Positions 1-8,140 of a stretch of DNA of 39,729 nt are shown here, in pieces. The notes beneath the pieces are model-generated. The model ran no database searches. It had not been told where the DNA came from and saw nothing but the letters and a program-made list of their open reading frames with translations. Positions within the stretch are counted from its first letter, which is position 1. Every line of letters starts with the position of its first letter. Source of the stretch: CAZAQB01 sp964487155 (GTDB taxonomy: Bacteria > Pseudomonadota > Gammaproteobacteria > Nitrococcales > Nitrococcaceae); assembly GCA_964487155.1 (NCBI GenBank), contig CAZAQB010000012.1:1-39729 (forward strand), given 5' to 3'. The position numbers and the translations under genes are program-made.

Positions 1-53
1 TGCCGGCTCTGAGGGGCCAACGCGGCGGCGAGGAATTAATCAGCGCCTCCCTA

Positions 54-71
54 AGTCCCACAGGCTGCTAG
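54..71. repeat. Short dispersed repeat, copy 1
   Basis: The sequence AGTCCCACAGGCTGCTAG recurs at 9034-9051 with one change (17 of 18 identical). Both copies lie just beyond the 3' end of a minus-strand gene. Sequence just left of this copy (30-50, containing ATTAATCAGCGC) resembles the outer end of some insertion sequences. That resemblance is recalled, not searched. Confidence 0.5.
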
Positions 72-123
72 CCGTGGAGCGGCTGTAGCGAGCCGGACCG
101 GGGGCGCGGCACCCGCGCGGCGC

Positions 124-1527
124 CTACAGGGACTGCAGGAACTGCAGCAAGTGATCCCGCTCGCGCCGATCCATCTGCAGGAAGTGCTGCCGGGAACGTC
201 GGGCCTCGCCGCCGTGCCAGAGGATGGCTTCCTGCAGGTTGCGTGCCCGGCCGTCGTGCAGGAAGCGGGTGTGGCGGCTCACCACCTCGGTCAGGCCAAT
301 GCCCCAGAGCGGCGGCGTGCGCCACTCCCGGCGGTTGGCGCGGAATTCGGTGCGCCCGTCGGCCAGGCCTTCGCCCATTTCGTGCAGCAGCAGGTCGGTG
401 TAGGGGTGGATCTCCTGGTTCGATAGTTCCGGTGCGCCCGCGACCTCGCCGGTGCGGTGGGTTTCCACGTGGCAGGCGCTGCAGCCGGCGCTTTGGAACA
501 GTTCCTCGCCGCGGCGCACCGCGGCGCCATCGTGATCGCGCCGCGGCGGCACGCCCAGGTGCCGGGCGTAGAACGCGACCACCTCCAGGACCGGGTCTTC
601 CACCTCCGGATCGCCGCCGTGGGGCGCCTCCAGACACTCGCGCTGGGCCGGGCTGCAGGGCGGCTCCGGATAGAGGCCGGTGGTCAGCCCCATGTCACCG
701 GCGAAGGCTGCGGCCACCTGCTGGCGCACTGTCGGCTGTCCGGCCTTCCACCCGAAACGTCCGCTGGTCATGGACCCGGCTGATCGGTCCCAGACCCGGT
801 TGATGCGGCCCGAGATCAGGTCGCCGTCGTCGTCATGGGGGTCGGCCAACTCCTCCAGGCGCCACTCGGGGATCGCCTCCAGCAGGCCCATGCCGATCAG
901 GGGCGGGGCCACGCGCAGCGACATCCGGGTGTCGGGGTGCAGCGGGCCATAGGCCAGATCGGTCAGTGTTACCACCGGTCGGCGCAGGGTGTAGGGCGTA
1001 CCATCGGCGAACTCGCCTTCGATGTCCTCCCAGCGCAGGCGCACCCGGGCCTCGGGGCGCATTCCGGGCAGCGCACGGTTCTGGATCTGGCCGCCATAGC
1101 TGGGCTCGGGCACCACGCCGTCGCGCCGCAGTGCGGCCTCGCTCTCCCGGTGCTCGTTGGGCAGGCTGATGCGCACCAGCGCCGAGGTCAGCGGCTCGTC
1201 CGCGTCCGGCAGACGGCCGCGGCCGTCTTTCAGGTGGCAGCCCTGACAGGTGTTGGTGTTGAACAGCGGACCCAGCCCGTCCCGGGCGGTGGTGGAGGCC
1301 GGCGCGCTCACCCAGGCGTTGGTGAAGAACGAGTTGCCGACGAAGAAGCCGTCGCGCCGGACCAGCGACAGGTTGGCGGCCGGCAGCGAGAAGGCGTCCT
1401 CGTTGATCAGATGGGTGGTGGTGTCGCCGCCGGACAGGGGTGGACGGGCCCCGGCGCCGAGACTCAGAAACAGGCCCGCCAGGGCGGCGCCGGCCAGCAG
1501 GCACCGGAGTGCGGGGGCCGCGCTCAC
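124..1527 (-). CDS. Di-haem oxidoreductase family protein (DHOR, DUF1111)
   Basis: A 467-residue exported protein with a hydrophobic signal segment at residues 8-26. It has two c-type haem motifs, CQGCH (about 94-98) and CSACH (about 348-352). The blocks around the first haem (NTNTCQGCHLKDGRG) and near the C-terminus (WRTPPLWGIGL, then FLHDGRARN) are typical of the DHOR/DUF1111 family, often annotated thiol oxidoreductase. Its biochemical substrate is not established. The start is GTG at 1527, which overlaps the TGA stop of the imelysin gene (GTGA), so the two genes are translationally coupled. DHOR and imelysin genes commonly travel together in iron-responsive operons, so a role in periplasmic iron handling is a reasonable inference. 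Confident of family, not of function. Confidence 0.9.
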   Translation of the reverse strand: MSAAPALRCLLAGAALAGLFLSLGAGARPPLSGGDTTTHLINEDAFSLPAANLSLVRRDGFFVGNSFFTNAWVSAPASTTARDGLGPLFNTNTCQGCHLKDGRGRLPDADEPLTSALVRISLPNEHRESEAALRRDGVVPEPSYGGQIQNRALPGMRPEARVRLRWEDIEGEFADGTPYTLRRPVVTLTDLAYGPLHPDTRMSLRVAPPLIGMGLLEAIPEWRLEELADPHDDDGDLISGRINRVWDRSAGSMTSGRFGWKAGQPTVRQQVAAAFAGDMGLTTGLYPEPPCSPAQRECLEAPHGGDPEVEDPVLEVVAFYARHLGVPPRRDHDGAAVRRGEELFQSAGCSACHVETHRTGEVAGAPELSNQEIHPYTDLLLHEMGEGLADGRTEFRANRREWRTPPLWGIGLTEVVSRHTRFLHDGRARNLQEAILWHGGEARRSRQHFLQMDRRERDHLLQFLQSL

Positions 1528-2738
1528 GCCCGGCTCCGCGCGCCGAGTTCGGCCATCAGGCGCTCCAGCAGGGCGGTCTGCTCACGCAGGGCGTCGATCA
1601 GGGCCTCAATCCGCTGCCTGCCGGCGGCGTTCTCCGCCCGGATCTGCCGGTCGAAGGGCTCACCGGCCTCGGCGGCGGCGACCAGGGTGTCGGCCAGGGC
1701 CAGGGACTGGGACATGCGCTTGGCCAGATCCTCGGCGAGCTCCGGGCTGCGGGCTGCGGCCAGCTCGGCCAGCGAAGGCACCTCGAGCAGGCTGCCGTCG
1801 AGGCGCCGGTAGCGGCCCTGGTAGATGACCTGGATGCCCCGGGCGTTGTAGTAGACGTCCAGGTGGGTGGTGTCGCTGAAGCAGGATTGCTCCTCCTCCT
1901 GGTCGCTCGCCATCAGCGCGGTGCGCATGCGCTCGCCGGCGAGCTCCCCGAAGCTCATCTCGCCGAGGCCATGGAGCATGCGCCGCAGCTGTTCCTCCGG
2001 CGCCAGATCCATGAACTCGATCCAGTACCAGCCCCGGGTGGGCCGCCACTGCTCCATCATCTCCTGGAGGTCGCGCACCAGCAGCCGGGTGGCCAGCAGC
2101 AGGTAGCGGGCGCGGCGCTCGCAGTGGCCGTGGGTGCAGCCCTCACCGGCCATATAGTCGGTGTGGGGCCGCTGACCGGCGGCGCCGGCGGGCTGGTTCA
2201 GGTCCTGGCCCCAGAGCAGGAACTCGATGGCGTGGAAGCCCGTGGCAACGTTGGCCTCCGCCCGGTCCAGCTCGTGGACGAGCTGCAGGGACTTCACCGT
2301 CAGCGGCCGGTCCGAGGCGATGAGGTTGGCCTGGGCGTGGGGGTTGCCCAGGTCGTGGCGGTACGGGCTGGCCACGTAGTCGATGAAGCCCTCGTCCAGG
2401 GGCCAGGCGTTCACCTTGCCCTCCCAGGCGTCGACGTTGGGGTTGCCGAAGCGAAACGCCTCGGTCAGGGAGTAGGTGCGCCGGGCGTCCACCCAGGCAT
2501 CCCGGGCCGCTGCCAGCCGCTGCGGCGAGGGATCGGCGACGAAGGCGTTGATGGCCTGGCCCAGCATGCGGGCCGCAGTGGTGGAGTCCTCGTACATGGT
2601 GAAAGCGAGCCGGGCGTAGCCCTCCGCCACCTGCGCCGCTGGGCCCGGGTGTTCAGCAGTGTGGGCCGCTGCGCCCGGCACGCCCAATACCAGGGCAAGG
2701 CTCAGGATGAGGCCGAGTCTGCTGCCGTGTCGCCGCAT
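1524..2738 (-). CDS. Imelysin family protein (peptidase M75 type)
   Basis: A 404-residue secreted protein. I place the start at the ATG at 2738 rather than the upstream one at 2765 because GGGAG lies 7 nt before it and a clean signal peptide follows (MRRHGSRLGL, ending near GAAAHTAE). The family signature GFHAIEFLLWGQD, containing the HxxE pair, is at about residues 165-177. The imelysin fold binds metal or iron in related periplasmic proteins, and true peptidase activity is doubtful for most members. It is the first gene of a two-gene operon with the di-haem oxidoreductase, whose GTG overlaps its stop. Divergent transcription from the PhoX-like gene leaves a shared regulatory region containing Pho-box-like repeats. 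I saw no clear Fur box there. Confidence 0.9.
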   Translation of the reverse strand: MRRHGSRLGLILSLALVLGVPGAAAHTAEHPGPAAQVAEGYARLAFTMYEDSTTAARMLGQAINAFVADPSPQRLAAARDAWVDARRTYSLTEAFRFGNPNVDAWEGKVNAWPLDEGFIDYVASPYRHDLGNPHAQANLIASDRPLTVKSLQLVHELDRAEANVATGFHAIEFLLWGQDLNQPAGAAGQRPHTDYMAGEGCTHGHCERRARYLLLATRLLVRDLQEMMEQWRPTRGWYWIEFMDLAPEEQLRRMLHGLGEMSFGELAGERMRTALMASDQEEEQSCFSDTTHLDVYYNARGIQVIYQGRYRRLDGSLLEVPSLAELAAARSPELAEDLAKRMSQSLALADTLVAAAEAGEPFDRQIRAENAAGRQRIEALIDALREQTALLERLMAELGARSRA

Positions 2739-2790
2739 GGAATGCTCCCGCCGTTGCGTAATCAAGCAGGGCCGGAGTCTGCCGATTCGC

Positions 2791-2844
2791 CATGACCGAA
2801 CCGTGACAGGGGGGGCAGTCTGTCGCTGTCACGGGACCGTGACG
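2791..2844. promoter_or_regulatory. Candidate PhoB operators in a divergent promoter region
   Basis: On the minus strand, positions 2809-2792 read CTGTCAC-GGTT-CGGTCAT, the 7-4-7 layout of a Pho box (consensus half-site CTGTCAT). On the plus strand 2826-2843 reads CTGTCAC-GGGA-CCGTGAC, a weaker match. The same sequences also form an inverted repeat, CCGTGACAG at 2801-2809 and CTGTCACGG at 2826-2834. The downstream plus-strand gene is PhoX-like, so phosphate control is sensible, but this is inference from pattern only. Another regulator using the inverted repeat is possible. Confidence 0.45.
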
Positions 2845-2934
2845 AGGGCGACATCTGGAATGGATACAGTCCAGCGGCCGATGGGAGGGACCATCGGCCT
2901 GCAAGCATGCATCGATCACTTCAGGAGAACCCCC

Positions 2935-4680
2935 ATGAAACAGATGCACAAGTCGACCCTGGCGGCAGCGGCCTGCCTGGGTTGCGTGCTGGCGGCGAGT
3001 CCGGCCGTGGCCGGTCCCGACCGGGCCGAGGACTTCGGCGCCTTCGTGCAGGAGCGCCTGGCCAAGGATGCCGACAAGCTGTTCGGCATCAAAAAGCCCC
3101 TGGAGGCCTCGTCCATCGCCGACGTGCCCCGGGCGCCGGGCCAGCGCCCGGAAGACCTGTTCGACCTCGCAAAGGGCCTCAAGGCCGAGATTTTCTCCCG
3201 TGAGGTCTCCGACAAGTCCGACCAGCTGGCGTTCTGGCCCAACGACGAGCGGCCCACCCACATCATCATCTGTGTCGAGGAGTTCGGCCCCGAGCCCATC
3301 GGCAGCTTCGAGAACGGCACGGTGAAGTTCACCCCGGGCGGCCAGCGCATCGATCTCAAGACCCGGGAAGTGGAGACCATCATCCGCGGCACCGCCGGCT
3401 GCGACGGTGTGGAACGTACCCCCTGGGGCACGGTGCTGTTTACCGAAGAGGATGGCCGCCTCGGCGGCGATGGCCACCTGGGCAACGCCTACGAGGTACT
3501 CGATCCCCTCGCCACCACCAACGTCCGCGTGCATCGCGGTGCCGAGCGGGGGACGTTCTCCGACGCCACCGGCGTGGTGAAGAGCGGTGCCGCCGCCGCC
3601 GCTCCGGTCAGCCAGGGTGGGTTCGGCATCGCCCTGCGCGACGCCCTGCCGGAGATGTCCTGGGAGGGCATCGCCATTACCGAGCAGGGGGTGCTGATCG
3701 CCGGTGACGAGCTGCGCCCGGGTTCGCGCACCTCCGGCGGTGGCCGCGCCATCGGCGGCCAGGACACCGACGGCGGTGCCATCTTCAAGTTCGTACCCAG
3801 CCTGCTGCGCATGCCCGGCTCCGGTGACATCAGCTCCCTGGCCGAGTCCCCGTTCGCCATGGGTAGCCTCTACGCCGCCCGGGTGGACTGCCGCGAGTCC
3901 ACCAGCGGCAGCTTCCCCCAGTACGGCCAGGGCTGCCAGAAGGGCAACGCCGGCTGGGTGCAGGTGAACGCCACCACGGCCCGAGCCGACGCCAACGCCT
4001 TCGGCGCCACCGGCTACTACCGCCCCGAGGATCTGGATCCGGACCCCAACTACGCCGGCGAGGGCATTCGCTTCTGCTGGGCCAACACCGGCCGGGCCCG
4101 GGCCTTCAACTTCGGCGAAGTGCTGTGCGCCGTGGACACCGATCCGGCCTTCGCCAATACCGGGCTGGTGTTCGACGAGGACACCGGTTCCATGCGCACC
4201 GCCGGCGCCCCGGTTAACGTCCAGGTGTTCGTGGCCGGCGACGGCCAGCTCAACCAGCCGGACAACGTGGCCTTCCAGGCCGCCTCCGACAATGTCTATG
4301 TCCTGGAGGACAACTCCAACGGCGACATCTTTGCCTGCCTGCCGGATGGCGACGACCGGGACACGCTCAGCGACGGCTGCGTGCTCATCCTGACGCTCAA
4401 GGATCCCACCGCCGAGCCCACCGGCTTCATGTTCACGGCGGACAACAAGTCGGCCTTCTTCTTCGTGCAGCACTCCGCCGACGACAACGACCCGCTGGTG
4501 CGCTCGCGCTCCTGCAATGACGCCATCCCGGAGTTCACCGTGGATGACTACTGCACCGACGACATGATCCTGGTCAGCGGTTTCGACCTGGATAAGGTCC
4601 GCCGGGGCAGGGACGACGACGACAAGGGTCGTCGGGGTCGTGGCAGGGACGACGACGACAAGGGTCGTCGCCGCGACTGA
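2935..4680 (+). CDS. Secreted PhoX/DUF839 family protein
   Basis: A 581-residue protein starting at the ATG at 2935, with AGGAG nine bases upstream. A Sec-type signal peptide (MKQMHKSTLAAAACLGCVLA, cleaving near SPAVA-G) is clear. The classical PhoX twin-arginine signal is absent. Family marks are WGTVLFTEED followed by NAYEVLDP (about residues 162-185), a QPDNVAF segment near 440, and an EPTGFMFTADNKSAFFFVQH block near 495. PhoX enzymes are calcium/iron-dependent phosphomonoesterases, but DUF839 also includes members of unknown activity, so phosphatase function is inferred. The last 28 residues are a low-complexity tail with two GRDDDDKGRR repeats, absent from ordinary PhoX proteins. A similar Asp/Arg-rich stretch occurs in the unrelated secreted protein at 20629-22710. 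Confidence 0.85.
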   Translation: MKQMHKSTLAAAACLGCVLAASPAVAGPDRAEDFGAFVQERLAKDADKLFGIKKPLEASSIADVPRAPGQRPEDLFDLAKGLKAEIFSREVSDKSDQLAFWPNDERPTHIIICVEEFGPEPIGSFENGTVKFTPGGQRIDLKTREVETIIRGTAGCDGVERTPWGTVLFTEEDGRLGGDGHLGNAYEVLDPLATTNVRVHRGAERGTFSDATGVVKSGAAAAAPVSQGGFGIALRDALPEMSWEGIAITEQGVLIAGDELRPGSRTSGGGRAIGGQDTDGGAIFKFVPSLLRMPGSGDISSLAESPFAMGSLYAARVDCRESTSGSFPQYGQGCQKGNAGWVQVNATTARADANAFGATGYYRPEDLDPDPNYAGEGIRFCWANTGRARAFNFGEVLCAVDTDPAFANTGLVFDEDTGSMRTAGAPVNVQVFVAGDGQLNQPDNVAFQAASDNVYVLEDNSNGDIFACLPDGDDRDTLSDGCVLILTLKDPTAEPTGFMFTADNKSAFFFVQHSADDNDPLVRSRSCNDAIPEFTVDDYCTDDMILVSGFDLDKVRRGRDDDDKGRRGRGRDDDDKGRRRD

Positions 4681-4861
4681 AGACCCTCCGCAACCTCGCG
4701 CCGGGTCGGAGGCATGGTTCGCTCCGGCCCGGCGCGCTCCGTTTCATGGCGTCTCGAGCGTCAGTGCCGGTGCTGCCTTGTGCCTGGAGGGGCGGGTCGC
4801 CCCCGTGGACCGGACCACCATCGGCCGCTGACCGTGCCCGCTCGGTTGCACGGGGTTCACG

Positions 4862-5566
4862 ATGAAGTCGACGGTGATGATTCTATGGGTCGCCCTGACC
4901 CTCAACGCCGGCATGTTCGCCCTGGAATTCTGGCAGGGGCTGGTGGCCGCCTCTTCGGCCCTGCTGGCGGACTCCCTGGACATGCTGGCCGACGCCCTGG
5001 TGTTCGCGCTGACCCTGGCGGCGCTACGGGCAGGGTCGATGCAACAGGCCCGGGCCGCGCTGGCCAAAGGCTACCTGATGGCCGGCCTCGGAGTGCTGGT
5101 GCTGGCCCAGGCCATCTACAGCGCCGCCTCCGGTGCCATGCCTCGGCCGGAGGTCATGGGCTGGGTGGCAGCCCTGGCGCTGGCCTGCAACGTGATCTGC
5201 TACCTGCTGCTGGCCCCGCGCCGGCAGGCGAGCCTGAGTCTGGCCGCCTGCTGGGTCTGCGCCCGCAATGACCTGTTTGCCAACACGGCGGTGCTGGTCG
5301 CCGCGGCCCTGGTGGCGGCCACCGGCAGCGCGCTGCCCGACCTGCTGGTCGGATTGCTCATTACGGCGCTGTTCCTCGGCTCGGCGCGGGGCGTGATCCG
5401 CGAGGCGCGCAGTGCGCTGGCTGCGGGGAGCGCAAGGGGCATCGCCCGCACTCGCCTGTCGCCGAGTAGTGTCCAGAGCGCCACCGCGGCGCACGGCACA
5501 TCCGCAGCCGGCAGCTCAACCGCAGGAGTGGCTGCACCTCGCAGAGGGCTTTTAGTGGCCCGCTGA
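4862..5566 (+). CDS. Cation diffusion facilitator-type membrane transporter
   Basis: A 234-residue, strongly hydrophobic protein with about six membrane segments. The opening (LNAGMFALEFWQGL) and the ALLADSLDMLADA segment at about residues 37-49 match the first two helices of CDF transporters, where paired acidic residues bind the exported divalent metal. The counterpart in helix five is CARNDLFANTAVL. The C-terminal cytoplasmic metal-sensing domain of classical CDF proteins is missing, as in short DmeF-like relatives. After the last helix (about residue 185) the tail turns Ser/Ala/Arg-rich and unlike the family, so the original stop may have been lost. No strong ribosome-binding site precedes the ATG. 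The metal is unknown. Confidence 0.75.
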   Translation: MKSTVMILWVALTLNAGMFALEFWQGLVAASSALLADSLDMLADALVFALTLAALRAGSMQQARAALAKGYLMAGLGVLVLAQAIYSAASGAMPRPEVMGWVAALALACNVICYLLLAPRRQASLSLAACWVCARNDLFANTAVLVAAALVAATGSALPDLLVGLLITALFLGSARGVIREARSALAAGSARGIARTRLSPSSVQSATAAHGTSAAGSSTAGVAAPRRGLLVAR

Positions 5567-5575
5567 ACCGCCCCC

Positions 5576-5749
5576 TTATGGCCGCGGGTGCCGGGAGAGC
5601 TGGCGATAGGCCTTCTCAAGGCAGTCAATGAACCCGAGGGCCGCAGGCGCGAGGTAGTCATCGACGGCTGCCTCCACGTCGTCCAGCGCGACCTGGCGCG
5701 GGACGACGGGCTTCACCGTCGCCTTGCCGACTTGCCGTGATGTGGTCAC
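5576..5749 (-). pseudogene. Truncated ParE-type toxin
   Basis: A 57-residue frame starting at GTG 5749, with AGGG 6 nt upstream, and ending at TAA 5576. Its sequence (KPVVPRQVALDDVEAAVDDY, then ALGFIDCLEKAYRQLSRHPR) follows the N-terminal half of RelE/ParE-superfamily toxins. Those are about 90-100 residues and continue past the SRHP point with a GSPRY-like motif and a C-terminal strand, both missing here. No antitoxin frame is recognisable next to it. It is read as a decayed toxin gene at the edge of a degraded region. The family call rests on remembered ParE patterns. Confidence 0.6.
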
Positions 5750-5830
5750 CGTATCCCTGGGGGAGGCCGGCGAGGCCGAGGCCATCGAACAGGCCGTGCA
5801 TTGCTCGACTGGCCGGTAGCCGCCGGCGCC

Positions 5831-6136
5831 ATGCCGGACTTCGTTGACGCCTTCCTGGCCTGGCCCCACGCGCGCGACACGCTGGGCCTGGCGGGCATGG
5901 TGCTGCTGGCGTTGCCGGCGCTGGCCGCCGTGCACGCCAGCCGGCAGCTCGGTGAGTTCGAATGCCGTGAACTGGGCCCGCGGGTGGACGCGCGCCTGCG
6001 CCAGGGCAGGCAGCGTCTGGTTGCCCGCATGAAATCCCGCCTCACCCGGTGGAGCCCGGTCCACGCCGCCTGCCTGTACGCCGGCTACGGCCTGTTGCTG
6101 GCCTCCTACCTGGTGGGTTTTCTCACGCAGGGGTAG
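5831..6136 (+). CDS. Small membrane protein, unknown function
   Basis: A 101-residue frame from ATG 5831; a TTG at 5801 would add ten residues. It has two likely membrane segments, at about 18-37 (LGLAGMVLLALPALAAVHA) and 80-97 (LYAGYGLLLASYLVGFL). Between them lies a basic, charged loop with QRLVARMKSRLTRW. I recognise no family. No ribosome-binding site is obvious, and it sits among broken genes, so it could be a remnant of a longer membrane protein. The Arg-rich loop and clean hydrophobic segments argue for a real coding history. Confidence 0.45.
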   Translation: MPDFVDAFLAWPHARDTLGLAGMVLLALPALAAVHASRQLGEFECRELGPRVDARLRQGRQRLVARMKSRLTRWSPVHAACLYAGYGLLLASYLVGFLTQG

Positions 6137-6186
6137 AGGGGGCGGCACTCTCTCGCGGCTTCGGCGCCGGCGGCATTCGCCAGTAG

Positions 6187-6513
6187 GTCGATGCCGACGC
6201 GCACCTCGGCCAGGGCTGGATCGCGGAGGAGGCCCTGGCCATGGGCGTCTACTGCGCCCCGGTGGCCGCGAGCTTCGCCGAGGGTGTGATCCTGGCGGTG
6301 AATCGTGACGGCGATTCGGATTCAACCGGTGCCATCGCCGGGCACCTGCTCGGCATGATCCACGGGCCAGCGGCGATCTCGCAAGACTACCGGGTGCCGC
6401 TCGGACTGCGCGAGGGGATCGAGACCGTCGCCGAGGATCTGTACCGCTGTCCCACCTGGCCCGAGTCCGAAGCGGCGCAGGAGCGCGCCGAGCGCCGCTA
6501 TCCCGGATGGTGA
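6187..6513 (+). pseudogene. C-terminal fragment of an ADP-ribosylglycohydrolase
   Basis: The frame reads LGQGWIAEEALAMGVYCAPV and then AVNRDGDSDSTGAIAGHLLG. These are the C-terminal landmarks of ADP-ribosylglycohydrolases (DraG/ARH type), including the DSDSTGA aspartates that bind the catalytic magnesium pair. The frame is closed upstream by a TAG at 6184-6186. The N-terminal two-thirds of the roughly 300-residue enzyme, with its own metal ligands, is absent. An internal ATG at 6241 would encode 90 residues, but these could not form an active site. The frame ends RRYPGW followed by TGA, a plausible native end. The tyrosine phosphatase at 8141 is a frequent partner of this family, suggesting both belonged to one locus since interrupted. 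Confidence 0.75.
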
Positions 6514-6539
6514 CGCCGCTGCTGTCGGAGTGATCTGAG

Positions 6540-6644
6540 GTGGAAACCAGCATCGCCGGCCTGGTCCGAAGCTGGCCGGAAATCGTGCGCCTGGCCCGGG
6601 CCTCCACCGAGCCGGCTGGGCCGACCCCGGATGATCTGCTGTGA
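6540..6644 (+). other. Short open frame, possibly a gene remnant
   Basis: Thirty-four codons starting with GTG (VETSIAGLVRSWPEIVRLAR, ending PTPDDLL) follow the ADP-ribosylglycohydrolase fragment. No family is recognised. It is listed only because codon use is coding-like and it fills the gap before the lower-GC gene. Confidence 0.2.
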
Positions 6645-6687
6645 ATCGCTGAGAGCGGCGGGGGGCGACAATATCATGCTTGGGGCA

Positions 6688-6716
6688 TTTCAATATTCTG
6701 TAGCGCTGAATACAAT
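6688..6716 (+). promoter_or_regulatory. Candidate promoter giving a leaderless transcript
   Basis: TTTCAA (6688-6693), a 17-bp gap, then TACAAT (6711-6716). The ATG at 6724 is only seven bases past the -10 element, where transcription would begin, and no Shine-Dalgarno sequence precedes it. A leaderless mRNA is therefore suggested. Confidence 0.4.
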
Positions 6717-6723
6717 CCCGCGC

Positions 6724-7749
6724 ATGGACCATGACAAAGATCGGGTGCGCCGGCGGGCCCTCGAGTTTATCGCGGCGGACGGTCGCGGGGTGGCTGCTCG
6801 CCTGGCGAGCGCGTTCGAAATATCCCGGCAGGTGGCCAACGGTTACCTGCAGGGCCTGGTTCGAGACGGATTCATCGCCGCCGAAGGCAGTACCCGCGCA
6901 CGCGTCTACCGGCTCGTGACCCTCAGCGATATCTCCCGCCGCTTCGCACCCCACGGGCTCGAGGAGGACCGGGTGTGGCAGGAGATGCTGCTGCCGGAAC
7001 TGAAGGACCTGCCCGAGAATGTCGTGGACCTCTGGCATTACGGCGCGACAGAGATGATCAACAACGCCATCGACCACGCGGACGCCAGCAGCATCGATGT
7101 CCGTCTCGTGCGCAATGCGCTGTCCGGCCAGTGCCAGGTGGCGGACGATGGCATGGGTATCTTCGTCAAAATCCAGTGGGCGCTGGATCTCGCAGATGCC
7201 CGAGAGGCGATCCTCGAACTGGTCAAGGGCAAGCTCACCACAGACCCGGATAACCACACGGGCGAGGGCATTTTCTTCACGTCCAAAGCGATGGGCGAGT
7301 TCCATATCGAATCGGGGCGGCTGCACTTCCGGCACGCGGCGGGCCAGGCCGACGTTCTGGACGAGCTGGAAACGGAGCGCGCCGGCACCTTGGTGCGAAT
7401 GCAACTTGCCAACCATAGCCAGACCAACCTCAACGAGATATTTGACCAGTTTTCAGATCCGGAAGAGTTCACGTTCGACCGAACGGTGATTCCCCTGCGC
7501 CTCGCGCAGTTCGAGGGACAGAAGCTGGTGTCTCGCTCCCAGGCCAAGCGTATCGCCCAGCGATTCGAGCGCTTCAAGCGCGTGGAACTGGATTTCGCGG
7601 GCATAGAGACCATCGGTCAGGCATTCGCCGATGAAATGTTTCGCGTCTTCGCGAGGGCGCACCCGGAGATTCGGATAGTACCGGTGAACGCCACCCCGGC
7701 GGTGGATCGCATGATTCGGCGCGCTGTTGGCGCGAAGCGACAGGAATAA
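6724..7749 (+). CDS. wHTH - GHKL ATPase - STAS-like (DUF4325) protein
   Basis: A 341-residue protein with three parts. Residues 1-65 look like a winged helix (FEISRQVANGYLQGLVRDGF, then a wing and YRL). Residues 90-215 carry GHKL ATPase boxes: an N-box ATEMINNAIDHA, a G1 box VADDGMGIF, and a G2-like TGEGIFFTSKAM. Residues 265-335 match the STAS-like DUF4325 pattern (RSQAKRIAQRF, ELDFAGIETIGQAFADEMF). Kinase and STAS domains act as separate partners in SpoIIAB/SpoIIAA-type switches; here they share a chain with a DNA-binding domain, so a self-contained regulator is inferred. I start at ATG 6724 (MDHDKDRVRRR). Base composition is lower in GC than the neighbours, suggesting transfer. It is the only evidently intact gene in the degraded patch. 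Confidence 0.85.
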   Translation: MDHDKDRVRRRALEFIAADGRGVAARLASAFEISRQVANGYLQGLVRDGFIAAEGSTRARVYRLVTLSDISRRFAPHGLEEDRVWQEMLLPELKDLPENVVDLWHYGATEMINNAIDHADASSIDVRLVRNALSGQCQVADDGMGIFVKIQWALDLADAREAILELVKGKLTTDPDNHTGEGIFFTSKAMGEFHIESGRLHFRHAAGQADVLDELETERAGTLVRMQLANHSQTNLNEIFDQFSDPEEFTFDRTVIPLRLAQFEGQKLVSRSQAKRIAQRFERFKRVELDFAGIETIGQAFADEMFRVFARAHPEIRIVPVNATPAVDRMIRRAVGAKRQE

Positions 7750-7866
7750 GTTCTGAAAATAGCGGTGACAAATCGGAGGATCTCGATCGGCTGAAGATGG
7801 AGCTGCTGCGGGTGCGCGTCGAAGAGCAGGCGGGCAGGGTGATCGAGAGCGCTGGTGCCGCCAGCC

Positions 7867-8116
7867 ATGAAGGCATGGCGGGAGATCGTCACGCCGCATC
7901 GGGATGTGGCGAGCGGGCGAAGTTCGCCGCGGATCCCTCTGGCAGGTGCACCTGGGCGAAGGCAACGACGAGTACCGCGAACCGGGGGAGTTCGTGCGCC
8001 ACACCTTACTGAGCGAGAGCCTCAAGGGGCTGTTCGTCAGTGCTTTGCACCGCCTCCGCGGCGACCAATGGCGACCGCGGAGAGGTCGGTTCTCTCCGGA
8101 TCCTGAACGTGAATGA
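7867..8116 (+). pseudogene. Frameshifted N-terminal fragment of a DUF499 ATPase
   Basis: From ATG 7867 one frame reads MKAWREIVTPHRDVASG. After a shift near 7918 a second frame continues WQVHLGEGNDEYREPGEF, then LLSESLKGLFVSALHRL. Joined, this is the start of the DUF499 family (large Swt1-like ATPases found in phage-defence and methylase operons), which is normally around 1000 residues. The Walker A segment expected shortly after is missing, and the frame ends at TGA 8116. Just upstream (7750-7866) another open frame, containing DLDRLKMELLRVRVEEQAG, may be the tail of a lost preceding gene. Family assignment is from remembered motifs and should be checked by profile search. Confidence 0.6.
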
Positions 8117-8140
8117 TCATGCTCAAGCCCCGGCGGCGGC

